Source: Verrucomicrobiia bacterium
GTDB lineage: Bacteria; Verrucomicrobiota; Verrucomicrobiia; Palsa-1439
DNA: 64,000 nt
Direction of reading: 5' to 3'
NCBI GenBank assembly: GCA_022072455.1
Contig: JAJVHY010000021.1
Location: forward strand, 62,001 to 126,000
Both the position numbers and the translations under genes were made by a program. This document shows positions 16,792 through 27,073 of this stretch, piece after piece (the stretch's first letter is position 1; every line of letters begins with the position of its first letter). A model generated the notes under the pieces. It was not told where the DNA came from, did not search any database, and was given only the letters and a program-made list of their open reading frames with translations.

Positions 16792-16824
16792 GCGCGGGGC
16801 GCAAGCTTGCAATGCGCCCCGCGC
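16792..16824. terminator. Perfect 12-bp hairpin after the secreted-protein gene
   Basis: GCGCGGGGCGCA (16792-16803) is the exact inverse of TGCGCCCCGCGC (16813-16824) around a 9-base loop. It follows the upstream stop by about 10 bp and precedes fmt. There is no T-tract on either side, so it may be a weak terminator, an mRNA stabiliser or a REP-like element. Confidence 0.55.
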
Positions 16825-16842
16825 TCTGGTACCGCATCGCCC

Positions 16843-17667
16843 ATGCGAATTTTGTTCATGGGCACCGCCGAACTGGCTTGCCCCTGCCTCGAAGCACTGG
16901 CCAGTCGGAACGTCGTCGGCGTCATTACTCAGCCCGACCGACCGAAAGGCCGGTCGCTCCACCTCACTCCCCCACCCGTCAAAATCACCGCCACCAAACT
17001 TGGCTTACCGGTGGCGCAGCCGGTCAAGGTCCGGGAGTCCGTGACCGAAATCGCCGCCTACCGGCCCGACCTGATTGTCGTCGTTGCCTACGGCCAGATC
17101 CTCCCGCAAGCCTTACTCGACATCCCGCCCCTCGGCTGTATCAACGTCCACACCTCCCTGCTGCCCCGGTGGCGTGGCGCGTCCCCCATTCAATCCGCCA
17201 TCCTGGCCGGCGACCAGCAAACCGGCGTCACCACCATGTACATTGACGCCCAACTCGATCATGGCGACATCATTCTCCAACGTCCCGAACCGATTCACCC
17301 CACTGACACGAGTGCGACGTTACATGACCGGCTCGCCCAACTCGGGGCGCACGTGTTGGTGGAAACCATCGAACTCATCGCCGCCGGCACCCCCCCGCGC
17401 CGCCGGCAAGATGAAACGCTAGTCACGCACGCGCGCAAGTTCACGAAAGACGATGGCCGGATCGATTGGACGAAATCCCCCGCCGCGATCGACCGGCAAG
17501 TCCGCGCTTTCAACCCGTGGCCCGGCGCATTCACCGATCGCGATGGAACATTCTTGAAGGTTTGGCGCGTGGCGCTGGTGAACGACACAGTTGAACTGGT
17601 GGAAGTCCAACCGGCGGGCGGTAAACGGATGAGCTACGAAGCCTACTTGCGCGGTCGCCGGACCTAA
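16843..17667 (+). CDS. fmt: Methionyl-tRNA formyltransferase
   Basis: Formylates initiator Met-tRNA using 10-formyl-tetrahydrofolate. Diagnostic segments are MRILFMGTAELACPCLEAL, VITQPDRPKGR, VVVAYGQILP and the catalytic NVHTSLLPRWRGASPIQ (Asn and His), with LDHGDI carrying the third catalytic Asp. The product is 274 residues against roughly 310 in typical Fmt; the C-terminal OB-like domain is shortened, ending at RMSYEAYLRGRR. The start chosen is the ATG at 16843. Its stop codon overlaps the convergent pgeF stop. Confidence 0.92.
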   Translation: MRILFMGTAELACPCLEALASRNVVGVITQPDRPKGRSLHLTPPPVKITATKLGLPVAQPVKVRESVTEIAAYRPDLIVVVAYGQILPQALLDIPPLGCINVHTSLLPRWRGASPIQSAILAGDQQTGVTTMYIDAQLDHGDIILQRPEPIHPTDTSATLHDRLAQLGAHVLVETIELIAAGTPPRRRQDETLVTHARKFTKDDGRIDWTKSPAAIDRQVRAFNPWPGAFTDRDGTFLKVWRVALVNDTVELVEVQPAGGKRMSYEAYLRGRRT

Positions 17668-18224
17668 AGCGCGAGTAACGCAAACATCCGGCCCGTCTGC
17701 CCTTTCTCGGCGCGATAGGAGTAATACCGGTCGAGGTGGCAGGCGGTGCAGAGGTGCGGATTGTGAACTTCCAAGCCAGCCAGTTGCCGCTCAATCTCCG
17801 ACCACAAATCCATCTCGTAGTGACAGGGGCCGATGCACGGACCGATCACTGCGAGGTCAGCTCGGATGTGTTGCAAAGTTTCGCCGACGACGTTGGCCAG
17901 CGTACCTTTCTTGCCGGAGTGTATGAGCGCGATGGCCGGTGTCTGCCGGTCTACGAGGAAGACTGGCGCGCAGTCGGCACAGCGGATGATCAGCGGCAGG
18001 TTCGGCCGTCGAGTGACGAGCGCGTCCACGCCTGGATAGAGACCCGGGGCGTCAACGACTGCGACGGCGTTCCCGTGCGTTTGTTCTGCCGCCGCGTAGC
18101 CAGCAAAGCCCAGTGACTTGGTCAACTCGCCGGCAAAAAAGTCGGACCGGGTATCGTCGGCTGGATCACGAAGCGTGCAGGCATGCCGGTAGTCAGCGAG
18201 GGGCGCGAAGGTCTCCCAGCGCAT
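17664..18224 (-). CDS. pgeF: Polyphenol oxidase/laccase-domain protein, PgeF family
   Basis: A YfiH/DUF152 cytoplasmic protein; in E. coli PgeF corrects peptidoglycan precursors carrying L-serine. The metal-site motifs are EQTHG, RCADCAP and IHSGKKG, the latter replacing the more common HAGWRG. The product is 186 residues, shorter than the usual 230-250, mainly at the N-terminus. The ATG at 18224 begins one base after the stop of the TPR membrane protein gene, so the two are probably co-translated. Confidence 0.8.
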   Translation of the reverse strand: MRWETFAPLADYRHACTLRDPADDTRSDFFAGELTKSLGFAGYAAAEQTHGNAVAVVDAPGLYPGVDALVTRRPNLPLIIRCADCAPVFLVDRQTPAIALIHSGKKGTLANVVGETLQHIRADLAVIGPCIGPCHYEMDLWSEIERQLAGLEVHNPHLCTACHLDRYYSYRAEKGQTGRMFALLAL

Positions 18225-18225
18225 G

Positions 18226-20748
18226 TCAGGGGCGCGCCGCCGCCGCTGGACCAACCACGGGCTGTAATGGCGGAACCGGGCGGTCGAACAACTCTGCGGG
18301 ACACTTGTAGTTTTTCGTCGCGTTGTCGCGGGTGCTGGCGGCCAAACCAGTCTGTTTGGCGCGTTGGAAGATCTGACTCAAGCCGGCGTAGGCGTAACAG
18401 ATATGCGTTTTGACGAGCTGGCAATCGGCGTTGAGTTGCGGCACCGGATGGCTGGGGGAGAAAATGACGGCACAGCCATCCTTGTCAATTTGCCGGTAAA
18501 TTTCGACGAGGAGACGCAGGGCTTCTTGCCGGTTGCTATCGAGCAGGAGGGCTTGGAGCAAGGTGACGGCGGCTTCTTCGTTCCGGCCACTGGTGATGTG
18601 GACAGAAGCGATGCTCAGGTAGGCGTCGGGATTGGTGGGGGCCAAGTGCTGCATGTACAGGTAGGCGCGCAAGGCTTCGTCGTGGTTGCCGAGGCGCATG
18701 TGCGAGAGACCGAGATTCCAGTAGATTTCGTGATTGCCAATATCCGGGATCTCTTCGGCTTTCCGGCCTCGCTTGAGTTCTTTGGTGCGATTGTCAGTGT
18801 TGAATTCGGTGTCGAGCGGTACGGCGCGCGCCAAGGTATCGGCGGATTTCTGGTACCACGGGACGCTGGCCGGCGAGGGCACGAGTGTGCCGTCGGCGGC
18901 GCGTTGGGCCAGTAAGTCGCCTTTGATCCGGTAGTAGGCGCCAAGGTGGAGAAAGACAATCTGGGTCCGGTCGGTGATTTTGACGGCTTTCTCCCCCTCC
19001 TCGATGATGCGATCAATGTTTTTGTAGTCGGCGGTTTCTTTTTCGTAGAGCGCGTAGGCGAGGGATTTGTGTGTTTTGAAACTATTGGGACTCGCTTTCA
19101 CGGCTTGTTGCCAGAGGCGGACATCATCTTCCCAATCGTAATTGCGAATAAAGGTGCGGACACAGAAGCCGACGACGATAAGCGCCAAGGCGGTGCGCGC
19201 GACGACTTGGAGCCAGATCCGTTGGGCCCACGCTGATATGTCGAGCTGCGGAATGATGCGCCGGCAAATCGCGTAGACGGCAATCACCAGGCAGCCGGCA
19301 TAACCCAACGATGGCATATACATGAACCGTTCCGCCATGATGCTGCCGATCACCCAGGTTTCTTTCTGGAAGAGCGGTTCCCCGAGCTTCGGGAAAAGAT
19401 TGGATGTCGGCAAAAACGTGCCGAAGAAAAAGAGGATGAAGAAAAACACCGCCTTGTTGCGTTTGAAGTTGCGCAACGCTACCAGCAGAACGATCACAAT
19501 CGCCGCCAACGCCAGCAACGCCTGAATATCTTCCCACGAAGTAAACCGCCACGTGACCAGCGGAATCTGGTTGTAGGAGTAATCACACGACAACGTTTGC
19601 GGCCAGACCAGCAACGCAAAATAATGCCCGATCACCTTGATGGCTGTCAGGCGCGCCGTCCAGAAATCGGCGCCAACCAGCGGATTATCCACGAACGGCA
19701 ATTCCGGCGGTCGCAACTGGCCGAAGACCCATGACCGCACATACCACAACGCCAAAATCGCTGGCACAAAAGCGATGTAACCCCGCCACAGAAAACTCCA
19801 GAAGTTCAACACGAGGCTGACCAACCAGTTCGCATGTTTCCGTTCCAGCCGGTAAGTGAAATCGTACAACCCGACGACCCCGATCACCACCACCGCGCTC
19901 TCCTTGCAAAATACCCCAGTTGTGGTCACCACCAGCATCAACCCCAACCAAAACGCACTGCGAAACCCGCCGAACATCGAGCAAATACTCAACGTCATTG
20001 CCGCCAACAGGACCAACCCCAACACCGCCCACCATGCACCGCGCAAGCCCACCGGTAATAAGGTCGGCTGCACCCGGTGTAACACGATAAACGCAACCAC
20101 CACCGCAGCCACCACCGCCGCGCCGAACACGACCGACCAAGCTGGCCGGCGATCCGTGCCGACCGTGGCACTCTTGGCATACAGCAGGAAACTCAACAAC
20201 ACCGATAACATCGCAAACAGATCCGCCCGCCCCACCAGATTCGTCACCGACTCCGTCACGACCGGGTGAACCGCAAACAAAACCGCCGTAAACATCGCCG
20301 GCCACAATTTCTCCATCAACACCAAGACCGTCAGATAAACCAAAATCGCATTGATCCAATGCAGGAAAAAATTGACCCAATGATAGCCGGCCGAGTTGTC
20401 CTTGTTCCCGAACACCGTGTAATTGATCATGTAGGACAACGTCGTCAGCGGCCGGTACAACCCGCTGACCGCCTTGGGCCACCAATAATCCTGCTGAAAG
20501 ATCTGCTGGATGTTTTCGGATTTATTATCCCGTAACCGCGGGTCTTCAAGAATGATGAACTTATTGTCGAGCGCAAACCCGGTATTATGCAACGTGTTGG
20601 CAAACGCCAGCAACAACACCGCCCCGAGCACCGCGATGACTGCGATGTGCGGCCCAAGCCGCAGCGCCGGCCACAGCTCCGTCTTTTGGGAAGACTCACC
20701 GGCGGCAGCCAGATCCAATTCAGTTGTCGTCGGTTGTGGGTTGTCCAT
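18226..20748 (-). CDS. TMTC-like polytopic membrane protein with C-terminal TPRs
   Basis: About 840 residues. The N-terminal half has around ten membrane helices and the sequence pattern of TMTC/DUF1736 and PMT-like glycosyltransferases: FALDNKFIILEDPRL, GLYRPLTTLSYMINY, HWVNFFLHWINAILVY and LFAVHPVVTESVTNLVGRADL. In eukaryotes TMTC proteins are O-mannosyltransferases; bacterial homologues are uncharacterised. The C-terminal half contains tetratricopeptide repeats (IYWNLGLSHMRLGNHDEALRAY, AYLSIASVHITSGRNEEAAVTL). The start is set at the ATG at 20748 (MDNPQPTTT); a longer frame begins at 20856. Lipid-linked sugar transfer to secreted proteins is plausible. Confidence 0.8.
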   Translation of the reverse strand: MDNPQPTTTELDLAAAGESSQKTELWPALRLGPHIAVIAVLGAVLLLAFANTLHNTGFALDNKFIILEDPRLRDNKSENIQQIFQQDYWWPKAVSGLYRPLTTLSYMINYTVFGNKDNSAGYHWVNFFLHWINAILVYLTVLVLMEKLWPAMFTAVLFAVHPVVTESVTNLVGRADLFAMLSVLLSFLLYAKSATVGTDRRPAWSVVFGAAVVAAVVVAFIVLHRVQPTLLPVGLRGAWWAVLGLVLLAAMTLSICSMFGGFRSAFWLGLMLVVTTTGVFCKESAVVVIGVVGLYDFTYRLERKHANWLVSLVLNFWSFLWRGYIAFVPAILALWYVRSWVFGQLRPPELPFVDNPLVGADFWTARLTAIKVIGHYFALLVWPQTLSCDYSYNQIPLVTWRFTSWEDIQALLALAAIVIVLLVALRNFKRNKAVFFFILFFFGTFLPTSNLFPKLGEPLFQKETWVIGSIMAERFMYMPSLGYAGCLVIAVYAICRRIIPQLDISAWAQRIWLQVVARTALALIVVGFCVRTFIRNYDWEDDVRLWQQAVKASPNSFKTHKSLAYALYEKETADYKNIDRIIEEGEKAVKITDRTQIVFLHLGAYYRIKGDLLAQRAADGTLVPSPASVPWYQKSADTLARAVPLDTEFNTDNRTKELKRGRKAEEIPDIGNHEIYWNLGLSHMRLGNHDEALRAYLYMQHLAPTNPDAYLSIASVHITSGRNEEAAVTLLQALLLDSNRQEALRLLVEIYRQIDKDGCAVIFSPSHPVPQLNADCQLVKTHICYAYAGLSQIFQRAKQTGLAASTRDNATKNYKCPAELFDRPVPPLQPVVGPAAAARP

Positions 20749-20843
20749 GTGCTCAAAAGCGGCTGACCGCTTGCGCCGCGGCAGTGTGTCAGCAGCGTGT
20801 CGCAAAGTCAAAAAATTTCCCGCCCCGGCCAGCCTCTCGCTGT

Positions 20844-20872
20844 TTGACATTGGCAATTCAACCGCATAGCCT
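20844..20872 (+). promoter_or_regulatory. Putative promoter of the fucose-related operon
   Basis: A perfect TTGACA (20844-20849) and TAGCCT (20867-20872) with a 17 bp spacer lie 30 bp before the nucleotidyltransferase start. The -10 match is weak. Confidence 0.5.
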
Positions 20873-20901
20873 GCCGGCCAACAGCCATCAGAGGACTACC
20901 G

Positions 20902-21747
20902 GTGAAAATTCGCAAAGCCATCATCACGGCCGCGGGCCAATCCCAGCGTTCCCTCCCGCTCCAACGCCTCGTTGACCGCGACGGCAACTCCAAAACCGCC
21001 CTGCAAATCATCCTCGAAGAAGCTGGCACTGCCGGCTGCGAGGAAATCTGCCTCGTCGTCTGCCCTGGGGACGAAGATTCGTTCCGCACCGCCGCCGGCC
21101 CCCGCGCCGCCCAACTCCAATTCGTCACCCAACCCGAACCGCGCGGCTACGGCCACGCCCTTCACTGCGCCCGCGCTTTTGCCGGCGACGAACCGTTCCT
21201 CCATCTGGTCAGCGACCACCTCTACGTCAGCACCGGCCCCCAACGCTGCGCCCAACAACTCGTTGCCGTCGCCTCTGCTGAAAATTGTGCCGTCTCAGCC
21301 GTCCACGCCACCCGTGAAACCATGCTTCCCTACTACGGCACCGTCGGTGGCCGCCGCGTCCCGCAACGTCCGAACCTCTACGAAATCACCACCGTCGCCG
21401 AAAAACCAACACCGACAGAAGCCGAACAAACCCTCATCGTTCCCGGCCTGCGCGCCGGTCACTACCTCTGTTTCTTCGGCATGCACATCCTCACCCCGGC
21501 GCTCTTGGGAATCCTCGCCGACGAAGTTGCCCAACCGGCCAACCGCAACATCCAACTCTCCCCAGCCCTCGCCAAACTCGCCGACCGCGAACGCTACCTT
21601 GCCCACGAAGTCGCCGGCCAGCGTTACAACATCGGCGTCAAATACGGCCTGCTCACCGCGCAACTTGCCCTCGCGCTTGCCGGCAATGACCGCGCGGAAG
21701 TCCTCACTCAACTCGTCGAACTCGTCGCCACCCAACCCAAGCCATGA
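20902..21747 (+). CDS. Sugar-1-phosphate nucleotidyltransferase, GalU-like
   Basis: A 281-residue Rossmann-type nucleotidyltransferase, probably transferring UMP (or another NMP) to a sugar 1-phosphate. The N-terminal [20 protein letters not shown] corresponds to the GxGTRxxPxTK nucleotide loop but has lost the usual TR pair. [12 protein letters not shown] and the LVSDHLYV metal-binding segment are conserved. GTG at 20902 is the chosen start. The stop overlaps the next gene as ATGA, making it first in a four-gene coupled operon. The altered loop suggests either unusual specificity or a regulatory partner. Confidence 0.75.
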   Translation: MKIRKAIITAAGQSQRSLPLQRLVDRDGNSKTALQIILEEAGTAGCEEICLVVCPGDEDSFRTAAGPRAAQLQFVTQPEPRGYGHALHCARAFAGDEPFLHLVSDHLYVSTGPQRCAQQLVAVASAENCAVSAVHATRETMLPYYGTVGGRRVPQRPNLYEITTVAEKPTPTEAEQTLIVPGLRAGHYLCFFGMHILTPALLGILADEVAQPANRNIQLSPALAKLADRERYLAHEVAGQRYNIGVKYGLLTAQLALALAGNDRAEVLTQLVELVATQPKP

Positions 21748-24700
21748 GCCAGTTGGTTTCGATCATCACGGCCACCGACCCGGCCCGCCGCAACCAATCC
21801 CTCGACGCCTACTGCCGGCAAGCCGACTTCTCGGCGTTGCTGATCGAGTGCGCGGCCCTCGACGCGTTTCGCCGGCAAAGCGACAATCTCTACGAACGCG
21901 TTCGCGCCCTGTTTTTCCTCTACGCGATTTACCGGTTTCACCTCCCGGCCAAACTCCCGGCCACCAGCGCGACGCTGATTCCTTTCGCCGGCTACTCCCG
22001 CCTCTTGAATCGCCGGTTCGAAGAAGCCCTCGATGAATTCCTCGCCCTGCCGGTCTCCGATGGCATCGCCAGCGCGTTGGCCACCGCCTACCACCAACTC
22101 GCGTTCCAAACTCTCGCCAACCAAGTCCGCCGCAGCGTCCGCTCCGTCCGCGGCAACCAATGGATGTTCCGCATCGGCCACCCGGCCGATCAACCGCTCC
22201 GCATACGCCCCGAACTCCTCCATCCCGGCACCGATCAGACCTACCCGATTCTCCGCGAACTCACTCCCGTCCGCATGGACCTCTCGCACTCCGGCTGGAG
22301 CGACATTTTCTTCCTCGGCATGGATTACCCCGAAGGCGCGCGTGTTCTCAACATCTCGATTGACCTCGCCGTCCACGGCCGCGACACCGCGCCGCGCCCG
22401 CCCGTCGAAGCCTACCTCCGCGTCATCACCGAACCCGTCCTCCGCCTCACCAGCGTTGACCTCGGTCAGACCGTTGACATCCGGCAACTCGACGAAGTCT
22501 TCGATTTCGCGCGCGACTACCTCGGCCTCCTCAAAGCTGCCATCATCGCCGCCGGCATCGTCCCGCCGGGCGTCGAAGGCTCCGGTGAATCCCTCGCCGA
22601 ACTTCTCGCCCGCACCGTCGGCCCCGGCTTCGGTTTGGAAATCGTCAGTAGCGTCAACAACATCCCGAAAGGCTCGCGTCTCGCCGTCTCGACTAATCTA
22701 CTCGCCGCGCTCATCGCCGTCTGCATGCGCGCCACCGGCCAAGCCCGCCACCTGACCGGCACTCTTTCGGAAGACGAACGCCGGCTCGTTGCGGCCCGCG
22801 CAATTCTCGGCGAATGGCTCGGCGGCAGCGGCGGCGGCTGGCAGGATTCCGGCGGCGTTTGGCCGGGCGCAAAACTCATTCAAGGCGTCCCCGCGCAACC
22901 CGGCGACCCCGAAGCCGGCATCAGCCGCGGCCGGTTACTCCCGAATCACACCGCGTTGCCCATCGGCGCGCGCCTGCAAGATTCACTCGTCCTCGTCCAC
23001 GGCGGCATGGCGCAAAACGTCGGCCCGATCCTCGAAATGGTCACGGAAAAATACCTGCTCCGTTCCGAGTCCGAATGGCTCGCCCGGCAAGACGCCAAAT
23101 TGATCCTCGACGACATCATCGCCGCGCTCGCTGCCGGTGACGTCCCGCGAATTGCTGCCGCGACGACCCGCAACTTCTTCGGCCCCCTCCAAGCCATCAT
23201 CCCGTGGGCGACCAATCTCTACACCGAGACGATCATCGCCCGCGTCAAAAAGCAGTTTGGTACCGACTTCTGGGGCTTTTGGATGCTCGGCGGCATGAGC
23301 GGTGGCGGCATGGGGTTCATCTTCGCGCCCGAGAAAAAAGCCGCCGGTCAAACAGCTCTCGCCGCGATTATGGCGCAAACGAAACTTGAACTGCAATCCG
23401 CCCTGCCCTTCGCCATGGAACCGGTCGTCTACGATTTCGCCATCAACGAACACGGCACCCGCGCCGAACTTCTGACCGGCGACGCAGCGCTTCTGCCGGC
23501 CAGTTACTACGCCTTGCTCGTCCCGCGTCTGCTCAAAACCGAATTGACCACGCCGCAACGCGCCGAGCTGCAAAAGTTCGGCGCTGCCTGCCGGACGCAA
23601 CCCGAACTCGCCGGCATGGTGCACACGTTATTTGACCGGCTTTTCCCCCGTCCCGCCAGCACCGCCGGCAAATCGTCGTTGCACGACCTGCTCAACGAAC
23701 TCGGCTTCGACCGGGTCGCCCACGAACAAATTCGCGCCGACTTGAAAAACGGGCGTATTGGCCTCGCGCAAAACCGGCTCGCCGCCACCACGCTCATTGA
23801 AGACGTCCGCGATTCCGACGTCACCCCGGTGACCGATCAACACCGGCAACTCGGCCTCGCCGCCATCCGCGCCGGCGAAGCCGCCGTGGTTTCACTCGCC
23901 GCCGGCGTCGGCAGCCGTTGGACGCAAGGCGCGGGGGTCGTCAAAGCATTGCATCCGTTCTGCAAACTGGGGGGCCGGCATCGCAGTTTTCTGGAAGTCC
24001 ATCACGCCAAAGCCCGGCGCATTTCGCCCGACCTCCCGCACATCGTCACAACGAGTTACCTGACGCACCGGCAAATCGAAGCCGCCGGATTGCCGGTCAT
24101 TCTCTCGCCCGGTCGCGCTGTCGGCCTCCGCCTCATCCCGACCGTCCGCGACCTCCGGTTTCTCTGGGAGGAAACCGCCCATCAGATGCTCGACGAACAA
24201 AAACAAAAAGTTCGCGACAGTCTGCACACCGCGCTGATCAGCTGGGCGCAATCCGCCGGCGAAGCGAGTGACTACACCGACAACTTGCCGGAACAATGCC
24301 TGCACCCGGTCGGCCACTGGTACGAGATCGCCAACCTCCTCCGCAACGGCGTCCTCGCCCAACGCCCGCAACTGCGCTGGCTGATGCTCCACAACATTGA
24401 CACCACCGGCGCCGACCTCGACCCGGCCTTGCTCGGCCAACACATTCAGTCGGGCGCGACCCTGAGTTTTGAAGTCATCACCCGCCGCCTCGAAGATCGC
24501 GGTGGCGGTTTGGCGCGCATCAACGGCCGGCCGCGCCTCGTCGAAGGTCTCGCCCTCCCCCGCGAAGAAGACGAATTCGCCTTGCGCTATTACAACACGA
24601 TGACGACATGGATCAGCGTGGACAAACTTCTGGCCGTCTTTGGCCTGACCCGTGCGGACTTGACCGACGCTGCCAAAGTCGCCGCCGCCACTCGCGCGCT

Positions 24701-24956
24701 CGCCGCGAAGATGCCGACCTACATCACGCTCAAGGACGTGAAAAAGCGTTGGGGTCACGGTCAGGAAGATGTTTTCCCGGTCGCGCAGTTTGAAAAACTC
24801 TGGAGCGACATGACCGCCTTGCCGGAAGTGGACTGTCGGTTCATCGTCGTCCCCCGCCGGCGCGGTCAACAACTCAAAGACATCGCCCAACTCGACGGCT
24901 GGTTGCGCGACGGTTCCGCCGCCTACGTCGAATCCCTCTGCGACTGGCCGGCGTGA
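21744..24956 (+). CDS. Bifunctional fucokinase-like GHMP kinase / UDP-sugar pyrophosphorylase fusion
   Basis: A 1070-residue fusion. The central part (about residues 260-620) is a GHMP sugar kinase of the L-fucokinase type: [18 protein letters not shown] (near residue 307) is the ATP loop, [17 protein letters not shown] (near 363) is the fucokinase signature, and [12 protein letters not shown] is the third motif. From about residue 715 a UDPGP-type pyrophosphorylase follows ([34 protein letters not shown]). Kinase and pyrophosphorylase would turn a free sugar into its NDP form. The domain order is the opposite of FKP from Bacteroides. The ATG overlaps the upstream stop and the GH95 start overlaps this stop (GTGA). 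Confidence 0.8.
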   Translation: MSQLVSIITATDPARRNQSLDAYCRQADFSALLIECAALDAFRRQSDNLYERVRALFFLYAIYRFHLPAKLPATSATLIPFAGYSRLLNRRFEEALDEFLALPVSDGIASALATAYHQLAFQTLANQVRRSVRSVRGNQWMFRIGHPADQPLRIRPELLHPGTDQTYPILRELTPVRMDLSHSGWSDIFFLGMDYPEGARVLNISIDLAVHGRDTAPRPPVEAYLRVITEPVLRLTSVDLGQTVDIRQLDEVFDFARDYLGLLKAAIIAAGIVPPGVEGSGESLAELLARTVGPGFGLEIVSSVNNIPKGSRLAVSTNLLAALIAVCMRATGQARHLTGTLSEDERRLVAARAILGEWLGGSGGGWQDSGGVWPGAKLIQGVPAQPGDPEAGISRGRLLPNHTALPIGARLQDSLVLVHGGMAQNVGPILEMVTEKYLLRSESEWLARQDAKLILDDIIAALAAGDVPRIAAATTRNFFGPLQAIIPWATNLYTETIIARVKKQFGTDFWGFWMLGGMSGGGMGFIFAPEKKAAGQTALAAIMAQTKLELQSALPFAMEPVVYDFAINEHGTRAELLTGDAALLPASYYALLVPRLLKTELTTPQRAELQKFGAACRTQPELAGMVHTLFDRLFPRPASTAGKSSLHDLLNELGFDRVAHEQIRADLKNGRIGLAQNRLAATTLIEDVRDSDVTPVTDQHRQLGLAAIRAGEAAVVSLAAGVGSRWTQGAGVVKALHPFCKLGGRHRSFLEVHHAKARRISPDLPHIVTTSYLTHRQIEAAGLPVILSPGRAVGLRLIPTVRDLRFLWEETAHQMLDEQKQKVRDSLHTALISWAQSAGEASDYTDNLPEQCLHPVGHWYEIANLLRNGVLAQRPQLRWLMLHNIDTTGADLDPALLGQHIQSGATLSFEVITRRLEDRGGGLARINGRPRLVEGLALPREEDEFALRYYNTMTTWISVDKLLAVFGLTRADLTDAAKVAAATRALAAKMPTYITLKDVKKRWGHGQEDVFPVAQFEKLWSDMTALPEVDCRFIVVPRRRGQQLKDIAQLDGWLRDGSAAYVESLCDWPA

Positions 24957-27073
24957 AACTCTACTACCATCAACCGGCCACCCGCTGGACTGAAGCGCTT
25001 CCTGTGGGCAATGGCCGGCTCGGCGCGATGATCTACGGCGGCGTCGACCGGGAAGAACTCCAACTCAACGAAGATACCGTGTGGGCCGGCAAGTACATTG
25101 ACCGCGCCAATCCCGCCGCCTTGCCGGCGTTGCCGGAAGTCCGCCGCTTACTCTTCGCCGGTCGCAATACCGAAGCCACCGAGTTAGCCACGCAATCCAT
25201 GCTCGGCATCCCGGTCAACATCGAATCCTATCAACCGCTCGCCAGCCTGATCATCACCCGCCCGGCCGCCCTGCTGACCGGCTACCGGCGTGAACTCGAC
25301 CTCCGCACCGGCATCGCCCGAACCACCTTCGGCAACGCCACCCAGGAAGTTTTCGCCTCGGCTCCTGACCAAGTCATCGTCGTGAGGCTGACCGGTCAAA
25401 CCGCCGTGCAACTCCACTTCGAGCGCGAGCAAGAAAGTCACCCCCTAGTTTTAACCGGCCGGCTCGGTGCGGACGGATTGTTCTACCGGGCTGAAGCCAT
25501 CGTCCTGCCGGTCAGCGCATCCGAAATGGTGATCCTAATTGCCGGCGCGACGAGTTACGTCAGCCCGACGGATTATTCCGCCGATCCCGCTGCGCGTTGC
25601 CGGGCGGTCCTCGACCGCGCCGCCGGCAAAACATACGCGCAATTGCTCGCCACCCACATCGCCGATCACACCGCGCTGTTCGACCGGGTCAGCCTTGATC
25701 TCGGGTCTCTGCCCCAAATTCCAACCGACCAACTCTTGGCCACCGGCACCGCTAATCCGGCTTTTGCTGCGCTGTACTTCCAATACGGCCGGTATCTGTT
25801 GATGGCCTCCTCGCGGCCGGGCAGCCAGCCCGCCAATTTGCAGGGCATCTGGAACAATTTGATCAAGGCGCCGTGGAACAGCGATTACCACCCGAACATC
25901 AATATTCAGATGAACTACTGGCCGGCCGAGGTCGCGAACCTTTCGGAATGTCATCAGCCGTTGTTCGACTGGATGACCGCCTGCGTGCCGTCGGGCGAAC
26001 ACATGGCGCGGGCGCATTACGGCGCGCGTGGCTGGGTGATGCACCACGTGTCGGATATTTTCGCCTGCACCGCGCCGATGGACGGGATCTGGGGCGTCTG
26101 GCCGGTCGGCGGCGCGTGGCTGGCGCAACATTGTTGGGAACACTATGCCTTCACCAACGACCTCGCCTGGCTTCGCCGGCAAGGTTGGCCGTTGCTGAAA
26201 GGCGCGGCGCGGTTCATCCTCGATTTTCTCGTCGAATCCCCCGCCGGCCAGTTGGTCACGAATCCATCGCACTCGCCAGAAAATGAATTCATCAAACCAG
26301 ACGGCACAAAATCCAAGTTCACGTATGGCGCCACGATGGACCTGCAGATCGCGCATGATTTGTTGTCGAACTGCCTCGCCGCCATCGTGGTGCTGGCCGA
26401 CCCGGCTGAGGAGCCGTTCCGCGACGAATTGCAGAGCGCACTCGACCGGCTCGCGCCGCTGCAAATCAGTCCGCGGACCGGACGGATGCAAGAGTGGATC
26501 GAGGATTACGCCGAGCCCGAACCCGGCCATCGCCACATCTCCCACCTATTCGGACTGCATCCCGGCCGGCAACTGACGTGGAGCAAAACGCCGGAGTTGA
26601 TGGCCGCCGCGCAAAAATCACTGGAGGCCCGGTTGGCGGCTGGCGGCGGGCATACCGGCTGGAGCCGGGCGTGGATCGTGAATTTCTGGGCGCGCTTCGG
26701 CGATGGGGAACGCGCCGGCGAACATCTCCGGTTGTTGTTCGCCAAGAGCACGCTGCCCAATCTGTTCGACACGCACCCGCCCTTCCAGATTGATGGCAAC
26801 TTCGGGGGTTGCGCCGGCATTGCGGAAATGTTGCTGCAAAGTCACGAAGGCTTTCTGCACCTGTTGCCGGCCTTGCCGGCCGCTTGGCCGACCGGTACGG
26901 TGCGCGGGCTGCGGGCGCGCGGCGGGTACACGGTAAGTATTGCGTGGACTGCCGGGCAACTCACTCAGGCGACGGTCCGGTCGGATTCAGCGCGGGAGTG
27001 TTCGGTGAAATACCGGGGCAAAATTCGCCACTGGGAACTGACGCCCGGTACGGAGACTTCGATTTTCTCATGA
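24953..27073 (+). CDS. GH95 alpha-L-fucosidase-like glycoside hydrolase
   Basis: A 706-residue GH95 enzyme expected to release terminal alpha-L-fucose (or L-galactose) by inversion. Visible family features are [17 protein letters not shown] near the N-terminus, [20 protein letters not shown] (near residue 316), SHSPENEF with the catalytic glutamate region (near 442) and IDGNFGG with the conserved aspartate (near 612). No signal peptide is evident, so it appears cytoplasmic and would act on imported oligosaccharides. It is coupled upstream to the kinase/pyrophosphorylase, which suggests that the released sugar is salvaged directly, and downstream to a reductase (ATGA). Confidence 0.9.
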   Translation: MKLYYHQPATRWTEALPVGNGRLGAMIYGGVDREELQLNEDTVWAGKYIDRANPAALPALPEVRRLLFAGRNTEATELATQSMLGIPVNIESYQPLASLIITRPAALLTGYRRELDLRTGIARTTFGNATQEVFASAPDQVIVVRLTGQTAVQLHFEREQESHPLVLTGRLGADGLFYRAEAIVLPVSASEMVILIAGATSYVSPTDYSADPAARCRAVLDRAAGKTYAQLLATHIADHTALFDRVSLDLGSLPQIPTDQLLATGTANPAFAALYFQYGRYLLMASSRPGSQPANLQGIWNNLIKAPWNSDYHPNINIQMNYWPAEVANLSECHQPLFDWMTACVPSGEHMARAHYGARGWVMHHVSDIFACTAPMDGIWGVWPVGGAWLAQHCWEHYAFTNDLAWLRRQGWPLLKGAARFILDFLVESPAGQLVTNPSHSPENEFIKPDGTKSKFTYGATMDLQIAHDLLSNCLAAIVVLADPAEEPFRDELQSALDRLAPLQISPRTGRMQEWIEDYAEPEPGHRHISHLFGLHPGRQLTWSKTPELMAAAQKSLEARLAAGGGHTGWSRAWIVNFWARFGDGERAGEHLRLLFAKSTLPNLFDTHPPFQIDGNFGGCAGIAEMLLQSHEGFLHLLPALPAAWPTGTVRGLRARGGYTVSIAWTAGQLTQATVRSDSARECSVKYRGKIRHWELTPGTETSIFS

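Noticed and set aside
21295-24890. Large minus-strand open frames opposite the fucose operon
   Set aside because: They are typical antisense shadows of GC-rich genes; the plus-strand frames carry clear family motifs.
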